Assembly: GCF_001425405.1 (NCBI RefSeq)
Contig: NZ_LMQP01000001.1
Location: 805,603 to 866,604, forward strand
DNA: 61,002 nucleotides
Origin: Sphingomonas sp. Leaf412
GTDB taxonomy: Bacteria > Pseudomonadota > Alphaproteobacteria > Sphingomonadales > Sphingomonadaceae
Direction: 5' to 3'
The notes under the pieces were generated by a model. That model saw only the letters and a list, made by a program, of their open reading frames with translations, did not search any database and had not been told where the DNA came from. Made by a program: the position numbers and the translations under genes. Of the stretch, positions 42,381 to 52,548 are shown in pieces (position 1 is the first letter of the stretch; each line of letters opens with the position of its first letter).

Positions 42381-44357
42381 TCAGCCGACCGAGCGAAGGT
42401 CCGGTCGCGCGGCCGCGGGCGTCCGCAACAGTTCGTCGACGCGCGCGGCGAGGTCGACCTGCCGGAACGGCTTGGCCATGCGCGCGACGTCGACCGGGAC
42501 GTCGGCGCCCGCCGCGGCATAGCCCGTCACGAGCAGGACGGGCATCCGCACCCCCGCACCGCGCAGTTCGTGGATGAGCTGCCCCCCCGTCATGCCGGGC
42601 ATCAGATAGTCCGTCACCAGGATGTTGGCCTGCAATCCCGACCGCACCGCCGCCAGCACCTGCGAGGCGGAGCTCATCTCCACCACGGTATAGCCGATGT
42701 CGCGCAACATGTCGGCGGTGGCTGACCGGACGAGATCCTCGTCGTCGACCAGCAGCACCGTCGCGGGATGGCGCGCGGCCACCGGCTCGGCATGGCGATC
42801 GTCGACCACGGCCGCGCGTTCGTCGGTGGCGGGCAGCCACAGCTCCACCGCGGTCCCCGTGCCGGGCTCGCTCCGCAACCGCAGCGTCCCGCCCGACTGC
42901 GCCGCCAGGCCGTGCACCATCGACAGGCCCAGCCCGGTTCCCTTCCCCATCCCCTTGGTCGAGAAGAACGGCTCGATCGCGCGCGCCAGCGTCGCGCGAT
43001 CCATGCCCACCCCGGTGTCCGAGGCGAGCAGCCGGACGTAGCCGCCCGCCTTCAGCCCCACCGCGTTGCGCTCGTCCACCACCACCTCGGCGGCGGTCAG
43101 CGTCAGCTTGCCGCCCCCCGGCATCGCGTCGCGCGCGTTGATGGCCAGGTTGAGCAACGCCAGTTCCAGCTGGTTGGGATCGACGCGCGCCGACGCCATG
43201 TGGCGCGGCACTTCCAGCACCACCGCGATCGACGGGCCGAGCGACCGGCGGATCAGGTCGACGATGCCGTCGATCAGCGCGCCGACGTCCACCGCCCGCG
43301 GCTGCAACGCCTGCCGCCGGGCGAAGGACAGCAGCCGCTGCGTCAGCGTCGCCGCCTTCTCCGCCGCGTGCAGCGCGCCGCCGATCATCCGCTGCGTCCG
43401 CTCGTCGTCCTTGTGACGACGCCGCACCAGGTCCAGGCTGCCGACGATCGGCGTCAGCAGGTTGTTGAAATCGTGCGCGACGCCGCCGGTCAACTGGCCG
43501 ATCGCGTCCATCTTCTGCGCCTGCGCCAGTTGCGCGTCGGCGTCCTTGCGATCCGTCACGTCGGACACGACGCCCGTCATCCGCACGGGGACACCGTCGT
43601 CGTCGTAGCGGACCCGCCCCTTCGCCACGATCCACCGGACCGCGCCGTCGGCCGATACGATGCCGCATTCCACGTCCAGGACGCCGCTTTCGATCGCACG
43701 ATCGAAGGCGTCGGCCACGCCAGCGCGCTGGTCGGCGGCGACGTGATCGAGGAACGTCGTGACGGTCCATTGCGGCAAGGGACGGGAATAGCCGAAGATT
43801 TCGTCGTGCCGCAGGGTGCGCGTCGATTGACCGGTCAGCAGGTCGATATCCCAGCTGCCCATGCCCGCGGCGTCGAGCGCGATCTCCAGGCTGTCGCGCG
43901 CCGCCTCCAGCTCGCGCGTGCGATCGACCACCGCCCGTTCGAGCGTGTCCGCCGCGTCCCGCACCTCGTACTGACGCGCACGCGCCTTCAGCGCGGACCG
44001 CACCGCGTCCAGCATCGCTTCGGCATGCAGCGGCCGTTCGAGCAGGACGACATTGCCCAGGTCGCTCAGCCGCTGCGTCGCGATCTTCGTCCGCGGCGTG
44101 CGGGCGCCGTTCGCCAGGACGATGAACGTGATGTCGGCCCATGCGGGCTGCCTGGCGACCCAGGCGGCCATGGCCCCCATGTCGACCGCCAGCGCCTCCT
44201 CGGTCAGCAGGACCGCCCCGGCCTCGCGATCGAGTTGCGCGATCAACGCCGCCTGGTCCGCGCATACGTCCGCCCGGATGCCGTTGCGATGCATCAGGTC
44301 GGCGGCGATCGCCGCGTCCCTGCCGCGCGGTGCCAGGATGAGGACGCGGTCCGGCAT
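42381..44357 (-). CDS. Hybrid histidine kinase (PAS, HisKA, HATPase, receiver)
   Basis: A 658-aa soluble hybrid kinase. Residues 1-130 look like a degenerate receiver with no obvious phospho-acceptor. A PAS domain follows at about 150-265. The H-box is QLTGGVAHDFNNLL (about residue 292), the N-box NLAINARDAMPGG, the G-boxes DTGVGMD and GKGTGLGLSM, and a C-terminal receiver has its Asp in LVTDYLMPGMTG (about 580). No HPt or output domain is attached, so the phosphate must pass to a separate protein. It starts one base after the kaiC-like stop and is surely co-transcribed with it. Confidence 0.88.
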   Translation of the reverse strand: MPDRVLILAPRGRDAAIAADLMHRNGIRADVCADQAALIAQLDREAGAVLLTEEALAVDMGAMAAWVARQPAWADITFIVLANGARTPRTKIATQRLSDLGNVVLLERPLHAEAMLDAVRSALKARARQYEVRDAADTLERAVVDRTRELEAARDSLEIALDAAGMGSWDIDLLTGQSTRTLRHDEIFGYSRPLPQWTVTTFLDHVAADQRAGVADAFDRAIESGVLDVECGIVSADGAVRWIVAKGRVRYDDDGVPVRMTGVVSDVTDRKDADAQLAQAQKMDAIGQLTGGVAHDFNNLLTPIVGSLDLVRRRHKDDERTQRMIGGALHAAEKAATLTQRLLSFARRQALQPRAVDVGALIDGIVDLIRRSLGPSIAVVLEVPRHMASARVDPNQLELALLNLAINARDAMPGGGKLTLTAAEVVVDERNAVGLKAGGYVRLLASDTGVGMDRATLARAIEPFFSTKGMGKGTGLGLSMVHGLAAQSGGTLRLRSEPGTGTAVELWLPATDERAAVVDDRHAEPVAARHPATVLLVDDEDLVRSATADMLRDIGYTVVEMSSASQVLAAVRSGLQANILVTDYLMPGMTGGQLIHELRGAGVRMPVLLVTGYAAAGADVPVDVARMAKPFRQVDLAARVDELLRTPAAARPDLRSVG

Positions 44358-44358
44358 C

Positions 44359-45873
44359 TCAGCCGTGCGCCTCCGGGGTGCCCATCCGGCTCGCCATCAG
44401 CGTCTTGGCCTCGCCGGAGAAGGTGGGCACGCCGGTCAGCACGCCCTGGAACTGGCGCAGCGGATCGCCGACCTGCAACCCGTCGTGGCCGATCTGGAAT
44501 TCGCGGATCGTGCGTTCGTGCCGGGCGGTGCGCGTCTTGATGACGGAAATCGCCTGCCGCACTTCCCCGTGCGCCTCGAAATAGCGCAGCTGGACGACGG
44601 TATCGGACAGGTAGCTCAGGTCCACGTCGGAGCGGATGTCCCCCATCACGCCGTGGAGGCCCAGGATCAGCAGGCTGACGATGCCCTTCTGCCCCAGATA
44701 GCTCAGCATCTCGTGCATCTGGAGCACGAGGAACTGTTCGTTGGGCATCGATTGGAGATAGGCGTTCAGGCTGTCGATCGCCACGAACGCGGCCTGCCGC
44801 TGCTCGACCGCGACGCGGATCGATCCCGCGAACTCGCCCGGCGACATCTCCGCCGGGTCGATCGCGCGCAGTTCCAGCTGGCCGCTGTCGACATAGGGCT
44901 GCAAGTCCATGCCCAGCGCCGCGCTGCGCGTCAGCAGCGTCGGCAGGCGTTCGTCGAACAGGAAATACGCCGCCCGCTCGCCGCGCTTCAACGCCGCCAT
45001 CATGCATTGCACCGTCGCGGTCGTCTTGCCGACGCCCGCCGGGCCGGTCAGCAACGTCGCGGTGCCGGGAACCAGCCCGCCCCCCAGCAGCGCGTCCAGC
45101 GCGTCCGATCCGGTCGATACCGCATCGCCGGTGTCGTGCGTGGCGTGGTCCGACGCGACCAGTCGCGGATGGACCCGCAGGCCGCCCGGCGCGATCTCGA
45201 AATCGTGATAGCCGCCGCGATAGCGAAGGCCGCGCATCTTCACGATGTGGAGCCGCCGGCGCTGTGCCCCGAACCCCGACAGGGTCTGCTCCAGCGACAC
45301 GACGCCGTGCGCGATGCTGTGCAGCTGGAGGTCGCTGCCCGTCCCGCTCTTGTCGTCCAGGAACAGGACCGTGCATTGCCGGGTGGAGAAGAAGTGCTTG
45401 AGCGCCAGGATCTGGCGGCGATAGCGGATCGGGCTCTGCGCCAGCAGCCGCAGCTCCGACAGGCTGTCGAGCACCACGCGCGCGGGCCGCACCTCCTCCA
45501 CCTTCGCCATCACGGCGCGGATCGTCTCGCCCAATTCGACCTCGCTGGGGTGGAGCAGGGTCTGCTCCTGATCCTCGCCCAGGCCGTCGGCGGGGATCAT
45601 CTCGAACAGGCTCAGCGCGTCCAGCGTCCAGCCGTGCGTGGCGGCCACGGCGCGCAGTTCCACCTCCGTCTCGGCCAGGGTGATGTACAGCCCCGTCTCC
45701 CCGATCGCGGCGCCCGCCAGCAGGAAACCCAGCCCCAGCGTGGTCTTGCCGGTGCCGGGCGTGCCTTCGACCAGGTACATGCGGTGCGGGGTAAGGCCGC
45801 CGTTCAGGATGTCGTCGAGGCCGACGATCCCGGTCAGCGCCGGCGGGAGGGGGGCATCGAACGCGACCAACAC
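44359..45873 (-). CDS. kaiC: KaiC-like double ATPase
   Basis: A 504-aa protein with two tandem RecA/KaiC ATPase domains. Walker A motifs are EGTPGTGKTTLGLGF (about residue 40) and GPAGVGKTTATVQ (about 276), each followed by paired acidic catalytic residues and a Walker B (RVVLDSLSEL, AFVAIDSLNAY). Non-cyanobacterial KaiC homologues like this act with histidine kinases in light, stress or oxygen responses rather than a true clock; kaiA and kaiB are absent here. The start is chosen at GTG 45873, which has AAGG five bases upstream; the open frame continues further but lacks a better start. Confidence 0.83.
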   Translation of the reverse strand: MLVAFDAPLPPALTGIVGLDDILNGGLTPHRMYLVEGTPGTGKTTLGLGFLLAGAAIGETGLYITLAETEVELRAVAATHGWTLDALSLFEMIPADGLGEDQEQTLLHPSEVELGETIRAVMAKVEEVRPARVVLDSLSELRLLAQSPIRYRRQILALKHFFSTRQCTVLFLDDKSGTGSDLQLHSIAHGVVSLEQTLSGFGAQRRRLHIVKMRGLRYRGGYHDFEIAPGGLRVHPRLVASDHATHDTGDAVSTGSDALDALLGGGLVPGTATLLTGPAGVGKTTATVQCMMAALKRGERAAYFLFDERLPTLLTRSAALGMDLQPYVDSGQLELRAIDPAEMSPGEFAGSIRVAVEQRQAAFVAIDSLNAYLQSMPNEQFLVLQMHEMLSYLGQKGIVSLLILGLHGVMGDIRSDVDLSYLSDTVVQLRYFEAHGEVRQAISVIKTRTARHERTIREFQIGHDGLQVGDPLRQFQGVLTGVPTFSGEAKTLMASRMGTPEAHG

Positions 45874-46056
45874 GATATCCTTGTGAACGGCGACCGCGCC
45901 GGAAAGACGGAACGGTCGCCCGCGACCGTAAGGCGGTGTGCGGCATCCGTCATCGCCCTTTCGACGGCGGTGTCGCTTTGCGGGGCATAATGTCGCCGCG
46001 ACCCGCCGATACGCGCCGCGGGCCGTTTCGTCGCGGGCGCATGATGATGGTGGCAT

Positions 46057-48987
46057 GTGACTGTGAATGGGGATATTTCACTGTTTCCCGGGCACGATCG
46101 CGTGCGCGGGGCAGGGGGGCGGGATATCGCTACGCAGGTGCTGGACGATGCCGCGGCGATCAATCGCCTGGGGACCATCGACAAGATCCTGGAGGCCGCC
46201 TGTCGATTGACGGGCATGCGCTTCGCCGCGGTGGCGCGCGTCACCGCCGACCGGTGGCTGGCCTGCGCCGTACAGGATGCGATCGCATTCGGGCTTCGTC
46301 CGGGCGACGAGCTGGACGTTGAATCGACGCTGTGCCGTGAGGTCGGCGCCCGCGGCCGGACGATCGCGATCGACCATGTCGCGCTCGACCCGGTGTATCG
46401 CGACCACCATACGCCGCAGCGTTACGGGTTCCAGAGCTACATATCGACGCCGATCCTGCGCCGCGGCGCGTTCTTCGGCACATTGTGCGCGCTCGATCCG
46501 GCGCCGGCGCGGCCGAGCGACCCGGCGATCCGCGCGACGTTCGAGCTGTTCGCCGAACTGATCGGACGCCATCTCGAGACGGAGGCGTCGCTGCGCCGCG
46601 GCGCCGGGCTGGTCGAGCTGGCCGATCGCTTCCGCATCCTTGACGATCCCGCCGACATCTCCTTCGCCGCGGCCGAGGTGCTGGGGCGCATCCTGGACGT
46701 CGACCGGTCCGGTTACGCCGATGTGGACGACATCGCGGAAACCGCCCGGATCGAGCGCGACTGGACCGCCCCGGGCGTGGCGAGCGTCGCGGGCGTGCAT
46801 CGGTTCCGCCGGTTCGGCACGTTCGTCGACGACCTGAAGCGGGGCGAGCCCGTGGTGATCGTCGATGCCGATTTGGATCCGCGCACGGCCGCGACCGCCG
46901 GCGCGATGACGACCATCGGCGCGCGGGCGATCGTCAACCTGCCGATCATCGAACACGGCCGCCTGGTCGCGATCCTCCTGCTGAACTGCGCCGCCCCGCG
47001 CGAATGGCTGCCCGAGGAGCTGGCGTTCATCCGCGACGTGGCGGACCGGACCCGCTTCGCCGTCGAGCGCCGCCGCGCCGAACGCGAGCTGCGGCATCTG
47101 ACCGCGACGCTGGAGGCCCGCGTGATCGAGCGGACGGCGGAACGCGACCGGATGTGGGACACCTCGCCCGACCTGATGCTGGTCATCGATTTCGACGGCG
47201 TCTTCCGGCGCGTCAATCCGGCGTGGACGGTGCTGCTCGGCTATGCGCAGGACGAACTGGTCGGGCATCACGTCAACGAATTCGTCGTGCCCGACGATCA
47301 TGCCGACACCGTCGACGCCTACGAACTGGCCGCGGCCGGGGGGCGTCCCACGATGCTCAACCGCTACCGGCACAAGGACGGGACGATCCGCTGGATATCC
47401 TGGACCGCCGCCCCGGCGGGCGAGATGACGTACGCCACCGGGCGCGACGTCACCGCCGACCGCCGGCAGGCGGTGGAGGTCCGCCGCTATCGCGAGATCG
47501 TGGAGGCCACGACGTCGCCGATCTGCGCCTTCGACGCCGATTATCGCCTGATCGCGTTCAACCGGGCGCACAACGACGAATTCCGCCGCGTCAACGGGTT
47601 CGACACCCGGGTCGGCGACGTGTTTCCCGACCTGTTCGCGGGCGACCAGCGCGGCGTCATGCGCGCCCTGATGACACGCGCCCTGTCGGGCGAAAGCTTC
47701 ACGGTGGTCGAGGCGTTCGGTCGGCCCGAACTTGGCACGCCGCGTTGGGAGATCAACTACACCCCGCTACGCGACGAAGCGGGACGCATCGTCGGCGCCT
47801 TCCACCAGGCGCTCGACATCTCGGAACGGCTGCTGGCCGAGGCGGAACTGGATCGCGCGCAGGCCGCCCTGCGGCAGAGCCAGAAGCTGGAAAGCATGGG
47901 GCAGCTGACCGGGGGCGTGGCGCACGACATCAACAACCTGCTGACCCCGATCATGGGCAGCCTGGACCTGCTGCACCGCCGCGGCGTGGGGACCGATCGG
48001 GAACGGCGCATGATCGACGGCGCGCTGCAATCGGCCGAGCGCGCACGGTTGCTGGTGCAGCGCCTGCTGGCCTTCGCGCGGCGCCAGCCGTTGCAGGCGG
48101 TGGCGGTCGACGTCGCCGCGCTGGTGGTCGGCATGGCGCACCTGATCGAGGCCACGTCCGGCCCGCGCGTGCGCGTGGACATCGATCTGGCGCCCGACCT
48201 GCCCCCGGCGAAGGCCGATGCGAACCAGCTGGAACTGGCCATCCTGAACCTGGCCGTGAACGCGCGCGACGCCATGGCGGAGGGCGGCGTCCTGACGATC
48301 GGGGCGCGGTTCGAACGGGTCGACGACGCGCAACGGCGGGCGGTCCCGGCCGGCGACTATATCCGCCTGACCGTCGCGGACGACGGGTCGGGCATGGGGG
48401 AGGACACGCTCGCGCGCGCGATCGAGCCGTTCTTCAGCACGAAGGGCGTGGGGAAGGGCACGGGGCTGGGACTGTCGATGGTCCACGGCCTGGCCGCACA
48501 GCTCGGCGGCGGGCTCGCGATCGCCAGCGAGCCGGGGAAGGGCACCGTCATCGACCTGTGGCTGCCCGCGAGCGCGGAGGTGGCGCCCGTCGCGGCCGCC
48601 GCGCCTGAGGGGGAGGCGGCCCGTGCGGCGGGCACCGCCCTGCTCGTCGACGACGAGGAACTGGTGCGCCTCAGCACGGCCGACATGCTCGCGGACCTGG
48701 GCTATACCGTCCTGGAGGCCGCATCGGCGGAGGAGGCGCTGGTGTTGGTCGACGGCGGCACGCCCTTCGACGTGCTGGTCACCGACCATCTGATGCCCGG
48801 GATGAGCGGCGCCGAACTCGCCCGCGAGGTGGCGAAGCGTCGTCCGCAGACGTCGGTCCTCGTCGTGTCGGGCTATGCCGAGCTGGAGGGGATCGCTCCC
48901 GACCTTCCGCGGCTGAGCAAGCCGTATCAGCGCGACGGGCTGGCCGCCGCGCTGGCGGAAGCGACGACGGCCCGCCACCGCGCCTGA
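46057..48987 (+). CDS. Hybrid histidine kinase with two GAF and two PAS domains
   Basis: A 976-aa soluble sensor kinase, divergent from kaiC. GAF domains lie at about residues 35-175 and 190-345, PAS domains at about 365-475 (DLMLVIDFDGVFRRVNPAWT) and 485-595. The H-box is QLTGGVAHDINNLL (about 620), the HATPase has NLAVNARDAMAEGG and GKGTGLGLSMVHGL, and the receiver has LVTDHLMPGMSG (about 910). The kinase-receiver half is very similar to that of the 42381-44357 kinase, implying duplication. I see no bilin-binding Cys-His in the GAF domains, so phytochrome function is doubtful. The GTG start lacks a strong ribosome-binding site. Confidence 0.85.
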   Translation: MTVNGDISLFPGHDRVRGAGGRDIATQVLDDAAAINRLGTIDKILEAACRLTGMRFAAVARVTADRWLACAVQDAIAFGLRPGDELDVESTLCREVGARGRTIAIDHVALDPVYRDHHTPQRYGFQSYISTPILRRGAFFGTLCALDPAPARPSDPAIRATFELFAELIGRHLETEASLRRGAGLVELADRFRILDDPADISFAAAEVLGRILDVDRSGYADVDDIAETARIERDWTAPGVASVAGVHRFRRFGTFVDDLKRGEPVVIVDADLDPRTAATAGAMTTIGARAIVNLPIIEHGRLVAILLLNCAAPREWLPEELAFIRDVADRTRFAVERRRAERELRHLTATLEARVIERTAERDRMWDTSPDLMLVIDFDGVFRRVNPAWTVLLGYAQDELVGHHVNEFVVPDDHADTVDAYELAAAGGRPTMLNRYRHKDGTIRWISWTAAPAGEMTYATGRDVTADRRQAVEVRRYREIVEATTSPICAFDADYRLIAFNRAHNDEFRRVNGFDTRVGDVFPDLFAGDQRGVMRALMTRALSGESFTVVEAFGRPELGTPRWEINYTPLRDEAGRIVGAFHQALDISERLLAEAELDRAQAALRQSQKLESMGQLTGGVAHDINNLLTPIMGSLDLLHRRGVGTDRERRMIDGALQSAERARLLVQRLLAFARRQPLQAVAVDVAALVVGMAHLIEATSGPRVRVDIDLAPDLPPAKADANQLELAILNLAVNARDAMAEGGVLTIGARFERVDDAQRRAVPAGDYIRLTVADDGSGMGEDTLARAIEPFFSTKGVGKGTGLGLSMVHGLAAQLGGGLAIASEPGKGTVIDLWLPASAEVAPVAAAAPEGEAARAAGTALLVDDEELVRLSTADMLADLGYTVLEAASAEEALVLVDGGTPFDVLVTDHLMPGMSGAELAREVAKRRPQTSVLVVSGYAELEGIAPDLPRLSKPYQRDGLAAALAEATTARHRA

Positions 48988-49006
48988 CCGCGGGGCCGGT
49001 CGGACG

Positions 49007-52000
49007 TCAGGCGGCGTGGATCAACGCCGCGCGATCGTTCGCCGCGGTGGACCGCGCCGTCGCGATGCCCGCGCCGGGCGACGGCGCCTCCACATTGCCG
49101 CTGCGTTCCAGCTTGCCCCAGCCGACCCACGGCCCGCTCGCCGCCGCCGCCAGCGCGCGCAGGACGACGAGGTACAGCAATTGTCGATAGCCGAACCGCT
49201 GGCCCAGCATCCGCAGCACCGGCAGGCGTCGGCCTTCCAGCCGGTAGGCGACCCACCCGCATGCCAGGTCGACGGCGGTGAACGCGGCCCAGCACGCCGC
49301 GACCCAGCCGACGTCGCCGCCCGCCGCCGCCCAGCCGCGATCGGCGACGCGCCAGGCGCTCTGCGCCGCGGTGACCAGCAGCGCGACGTCGATCAGCGGG
49401 GCCGCGATCGCGAACAGCACCTGGAAGACCAACGTCTGCGGCAGGCCGACCAGCGCCAGGCCGCGGGGCCTGCCGCGGCCGAGGAGGCCGCGATGCTTCC
49501 ACAGGCATTGCAGCGTGCCGTAGGCCCAGCGGTAGCGCTGCAGGAACAGTGCCCGCGCGGTTTCCGGCGCTTCGGTCCACGCGATCGCGGTCATGTCGCA
49601 CGCGATCCGCCATCCCGCCCGCTGGATCGCGATCGTCAGGTCCTGGTCCTCCGCCAGCGTATCGTCGGGATAGCCGCCGACGGCGTCCAGCGCGGTCCGG
49701 CGCCACGCCCCCACCGCCCCGGGGACCACCGTCACCGCGCCCATGGCATGCAGCGCCCGACGTTCCAGATTCTGCGCCGTGACATATTCCAGCGCCTGCC
49801 AGCGCGTGACCAGGTTCACCGCATTGCCCACCCGGGCGTTGCCCGCGACCGCGCCGATCGCGGGATCGGCGAACCATCGCAACAGCCGGGCGATCGTTTC
49901 CGGCTCGAACTGCGTGTCCGCGTCCAGCGCGACGACCACGTCGCCGCGCGCGACCCGCAACGCCGCGTTCAGCGCGCGCGCCTTCCCGCCGTTGGGCAGC
50001 GTCAGCAGCGTCACGCGCGGGTCGATGCCGAACGCGCCCGCCACGACGTCGCGCGTGCCGTCGGTGGACCCGTCGTCCACCACGATCACCTCCAGCCGGG
50101 CGCCGACGCTGCCCAGGATGCGGCGGACCGACGCCTCGATCACGCGCGCCTCGTTGAACGCGGGGATCAGGACGGAGACGAAGGTGGGGACCAGGTGCGG
50201 CGGCGCGTCGGGCGCACGGTCGCGATCGCGCGACGCGAGCGCCAGCCCCGTCAGGGTCAGCGCACGCACGATGCCGACCGCGATCACCACGACGAACAGG
50301 ACCGTCAGCGCGTCGCGCATCCACGCCACCGTGCCGAACAGGCCGCGCGTGCCCAGCGCCTCGCTGGCTTCCGCCCCGCGCAGGCGCGGCATCACCTGCT
50401 CCCGCGACAGGCCGACGAGCCGCGAGACGCCGACCAGGTCGTAGCCGCGCGCGCGCAGGCCGCGGATGATCGCGGGCAGCGCGGCCAGCGTCCGGCTGCG
50501 ATCGCCGCCGGCATCGTGCAGCAGCACGATCTGCGCCGGTCGCATCGCGGTGCCCCGCTCGACCTGCGCGATCGTCCGGGCGACGACCTGTCCGGGGGAA
50601 GGGGTCTGCCAGTCGTGCGGGTCGACGTTCAGGCCGACGGTCAGATACCCCATCGCGGCGCCGACGCGGGTGGCGTGAAGCTCGTCGCGCCGGTCGGGAT
50701 CGGCATCGCCCAGGAACGGCGGGCGGAACAGCCGCATCGCGCGCCCGGTATAGGCCTCGACCAGCCGCTCGGTCGCGCCCAGTTCCAGCCGGATCGCCTC
50801 CGGCGACCGGTGCGACAGGTTGGAATGGAGCGTGGAATGGTTGCCGATCTCGCTGCCCTCCGCGACGATCCGCCGCAACAGGTCGCCGTGGCCCAGCGCA
50901 TTCGCCCCGGTGACGAAGAAGGTGGCGGGCACGCCCTCGCGCTTCAGCACGTCCAGGATCCGGGGTGTCCAGACCGGGTCGGGGCCGTCGTCGAACGTCA
51001 GCGCGACCAGTCGCCGCCGCGCGCCGACCCGCTGCACGACGTCGGAACCCGGCAGGCGATCGACCCGCGCGTCGCGGATCATGCCCGCGCCATCCGCCGT
51101 CAGGACGCGGCGGCCCGTCGTGGCTTGCGCGTCCAGGCGCATGACCTCGCCCTGTCCCAGCACCGCCACCTGCTCCTGCGCCGGGATCGTCCTGAGCGCG
51201 CCCGCCGCGCCGTCGCGGATCGCGGTCCAGAAATGCGGGTCCTCGCTCCCCATCCGCCACAGCGCCAGCGCGGATGCGCCCGCGGCTGCCGCGGCGCGGC
51301 GCTGGTTGGCGGCGGTCACGGCGTCGAGCAGCCACACCTGATGGTCGCGGCCGTCCGCGCGATAGGCGAAATGCCAGTTTCCGCTCGCGCGGTCGAACCG
51401 CGGCACCGTGCCCGCGCGGCGCGCCAGTGCCCAGGCGTCGTCGACGCGCAGCGGCGTCGTCGCGCGCCCCGCCCAGTCGTAGGCGTAATTGCCCAGCGCC
51501 ACGATGCCCTTCGCCCCGGTGTCCGCGACCGCCCGTGCGACGACGCGGGCGAACCACGGCTGCGATGCGATCGGCCCGGCCTCGCCGCCCATCCAATGTT
51601 CGTCGTACGCCATCAGCACGATGCGATCGGCCACCGCGGCATAGGCCCTCAGGTCCCACGCCTCGTCCGCCACCGGCGCCGCGATCACCACCTGCCAGTC
51701 GTGCGGGGCGAAGCGGGCGCGCAGCTCGGACAGGAAGCGGCGATAGTCGCGGTGCGCGCCCGCCGGCAGGCTTTCCAGGTCCAGGACGACGCCCTCGGCG
51801 CCCTCTGCCGCCACCATCCGTTCCAGCTGCCGTGCGAAGCGGCGGCGGGCGGGCGCCCGGGCCAGCAACGCGGCGGTGCCCGGTCCGTCCCAGCTGCCGT
51901 CGTCGCGCGCATTCTGCACCATCGGCAGCAGCGCCGGACGCCGCGGCGCGCGCGCCAGCACGGCGTGGAGATGGTCGTCGCGCTCGAACGCGAAACGGTG

Positions 52001-52369
52001 GTCCGGCCCGACGACGGACGCCACGCCCGGCACCAGCCAGTCGACGTCCGCGACATGTCGCGCCAGCGACCGCCGCGACGGTCCGTCCCACGGCATGTAG
52101 AATCCCATGACCGGCAGGCGCCGCGCCGTGCCCACGCGCGATCCGCCGGGCACCCACGGACCCCGCTCGCCCGCGACCGGCACGCTTGCGATCGCGCGCG
52201 GGCGCGCCGCATCCTCGGGCAGCGCCAGCGCGGGGCGCGCGCGCGCGCCGGTCAGGGCGGCAACCAGCATCAGCAGGATCGCCATCCCCGCCAGGGCCGC
52301 TCCGGCCACGCCCAACCGCATCCAGCGGGCCCGTCGCCCGCTGGCGTCGTAGAAGATCGGAATCGTCAC
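49007..52369 (-). CDS. Three-domain polysaccharide enzyme: GH18-like, CE4 deacetylase and GT2 synthase
   Basis: A 1120-aa membrane protein. After one N-terminal helix (about 19-40), residues about 85-410 form a GH18-like hydrolase domain with GVVLDLESLP. Residues about 450-650 form a NodB/CE4 deacetylase: ALTFDDGPDPVWTP, HSTLHSNLSH, FRPPFLGD. After a helix near 690-720, a processive GT2 domain follows with LIPAFNEARVIEA, VVDDGSTDGT, ALDADTQFEP, AEDQDLTIAI and the QRYRW motif (about 943), then about four membrane helices. These are the activities of PgaB (deacetylase plus hydrolase) and PgaC (synthase) in one chain, suggesting a PNAG-like or chitosan-like polymer. The GTG start has GAGGG upstream. 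Confidence 0.87.
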   Translation of the reverse strand: MTIPIFYDASGRRARWMRLGVAGAALAGMAILLMLVAALTGARARPALALPEDAARPRAIASVPVAGERGPWVPGGSRVGTARRLPVMGFYMPWDGPSRRSLARHVADVDWLVPGVASVVGPDHRFAFERDDHLHAVLARAPRRPALLPMVQNARDDGSWDGPGTAALLARAPARRRFARQLERMVAAEGAEGVVLDLESLPAGAHRDYRRFLSELRARFAPHDWQVVIAAPVADEAWDLRAYAAVADRIVLMAYDEHWMGGEAGPIASQPWFARVVARAVADTGAKGIVALGNYAYDWAGRATTPLRVDDAWALARRAGTVPRFDRASGNWHFAYRADGRDHQVWLLDAVTAANQRRAAAAAGASALALWRMGSEDPHFWTAIRDGAAGALRTIPAQEQVAVLGQGEVMRLDAQATTGRRVLTADGAGMIRDARVDRLPGSDVVQRVGARRRLVALTFDDGPDPVWTPRILDVLKREGVPATFFVTGANALGHGDLLRRIVAEGSEIGNHSTLHSNLSHRSPEAIRLELGATERLVEAYTGRAMRLFRPPFLGDADPDRRDELHATRVGAAMGYLTVGLNVDPHDWQTPSPGQVVARTIAQVERGTAMRPAQIVLLHDAGGDRSRTLAALPAIIRGLRARGYDLVGVSRLVGLSREQVMPRLRGAEASEALGTRGLFGTVAWMRDALTVLFVVVIAVGIVRALTLTGLALASRDRDRAPDAPPHLVPTFVSVLIPAFNEARVIEASVRRILGSVGARLEVIVVDDGSTDGTRDVVAGAFGIDPRVTLLTLPNGGKARALNAALRVARGDVVVALDADTQFEPETIARLLRWFADPAIGAVAGNARVGNAVNLVTRWQALEYVTAQNLERRALHAMGAVTVVPGAVGAWRRTALDAVGGYPDDTLAEDQDLTIAIQRAGWRIACDMTAIAWTEAPETARALFLQRYRWAYGTLQCLWKHRGLLGRGRPRGLALVGLPQTLVFQVLFAIAAPLIDVALLVTAAQSAWRVADRGWAAAGGDVGWVAACWAAFTAVDLACGWVAYRLEGRRLPVLRMLGQRFGYRQLLYLVVLRALAAAASGPWVGWGKLERSGNVEAPSPGAGIATARSTAANDRAALIHAA

Positions 52370-52548
52370 GCTGGCCCTCGATCGGTGTCGGCCCGCTTCT
52401 AGCGGCGACGACCCAAGATACGGTTAACCGCGATTGACCGTCCGTGGCGGCCGCGGTGCCGGCGCGCGCGCGGACAGGTCATGGCAACCGACGGAAATAC
52501 CGTATTTTAATTCATCGTCGCTATGCGGGCGCCAGGACGGAGGCGAGC

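Noticed and set aside
45909..45929. GGAAC upstream of the hybrid kinase at 46057, a possible EcfG -35
   Set aside because: The sequence 16-17 nt downstream is not CGTT-like, so the promoter is not supported.
46057..48987. Bacteriophytochrome
   Set aside because: The GAF domains have no recognisable bilin-binding motif and there is no PHY domain.
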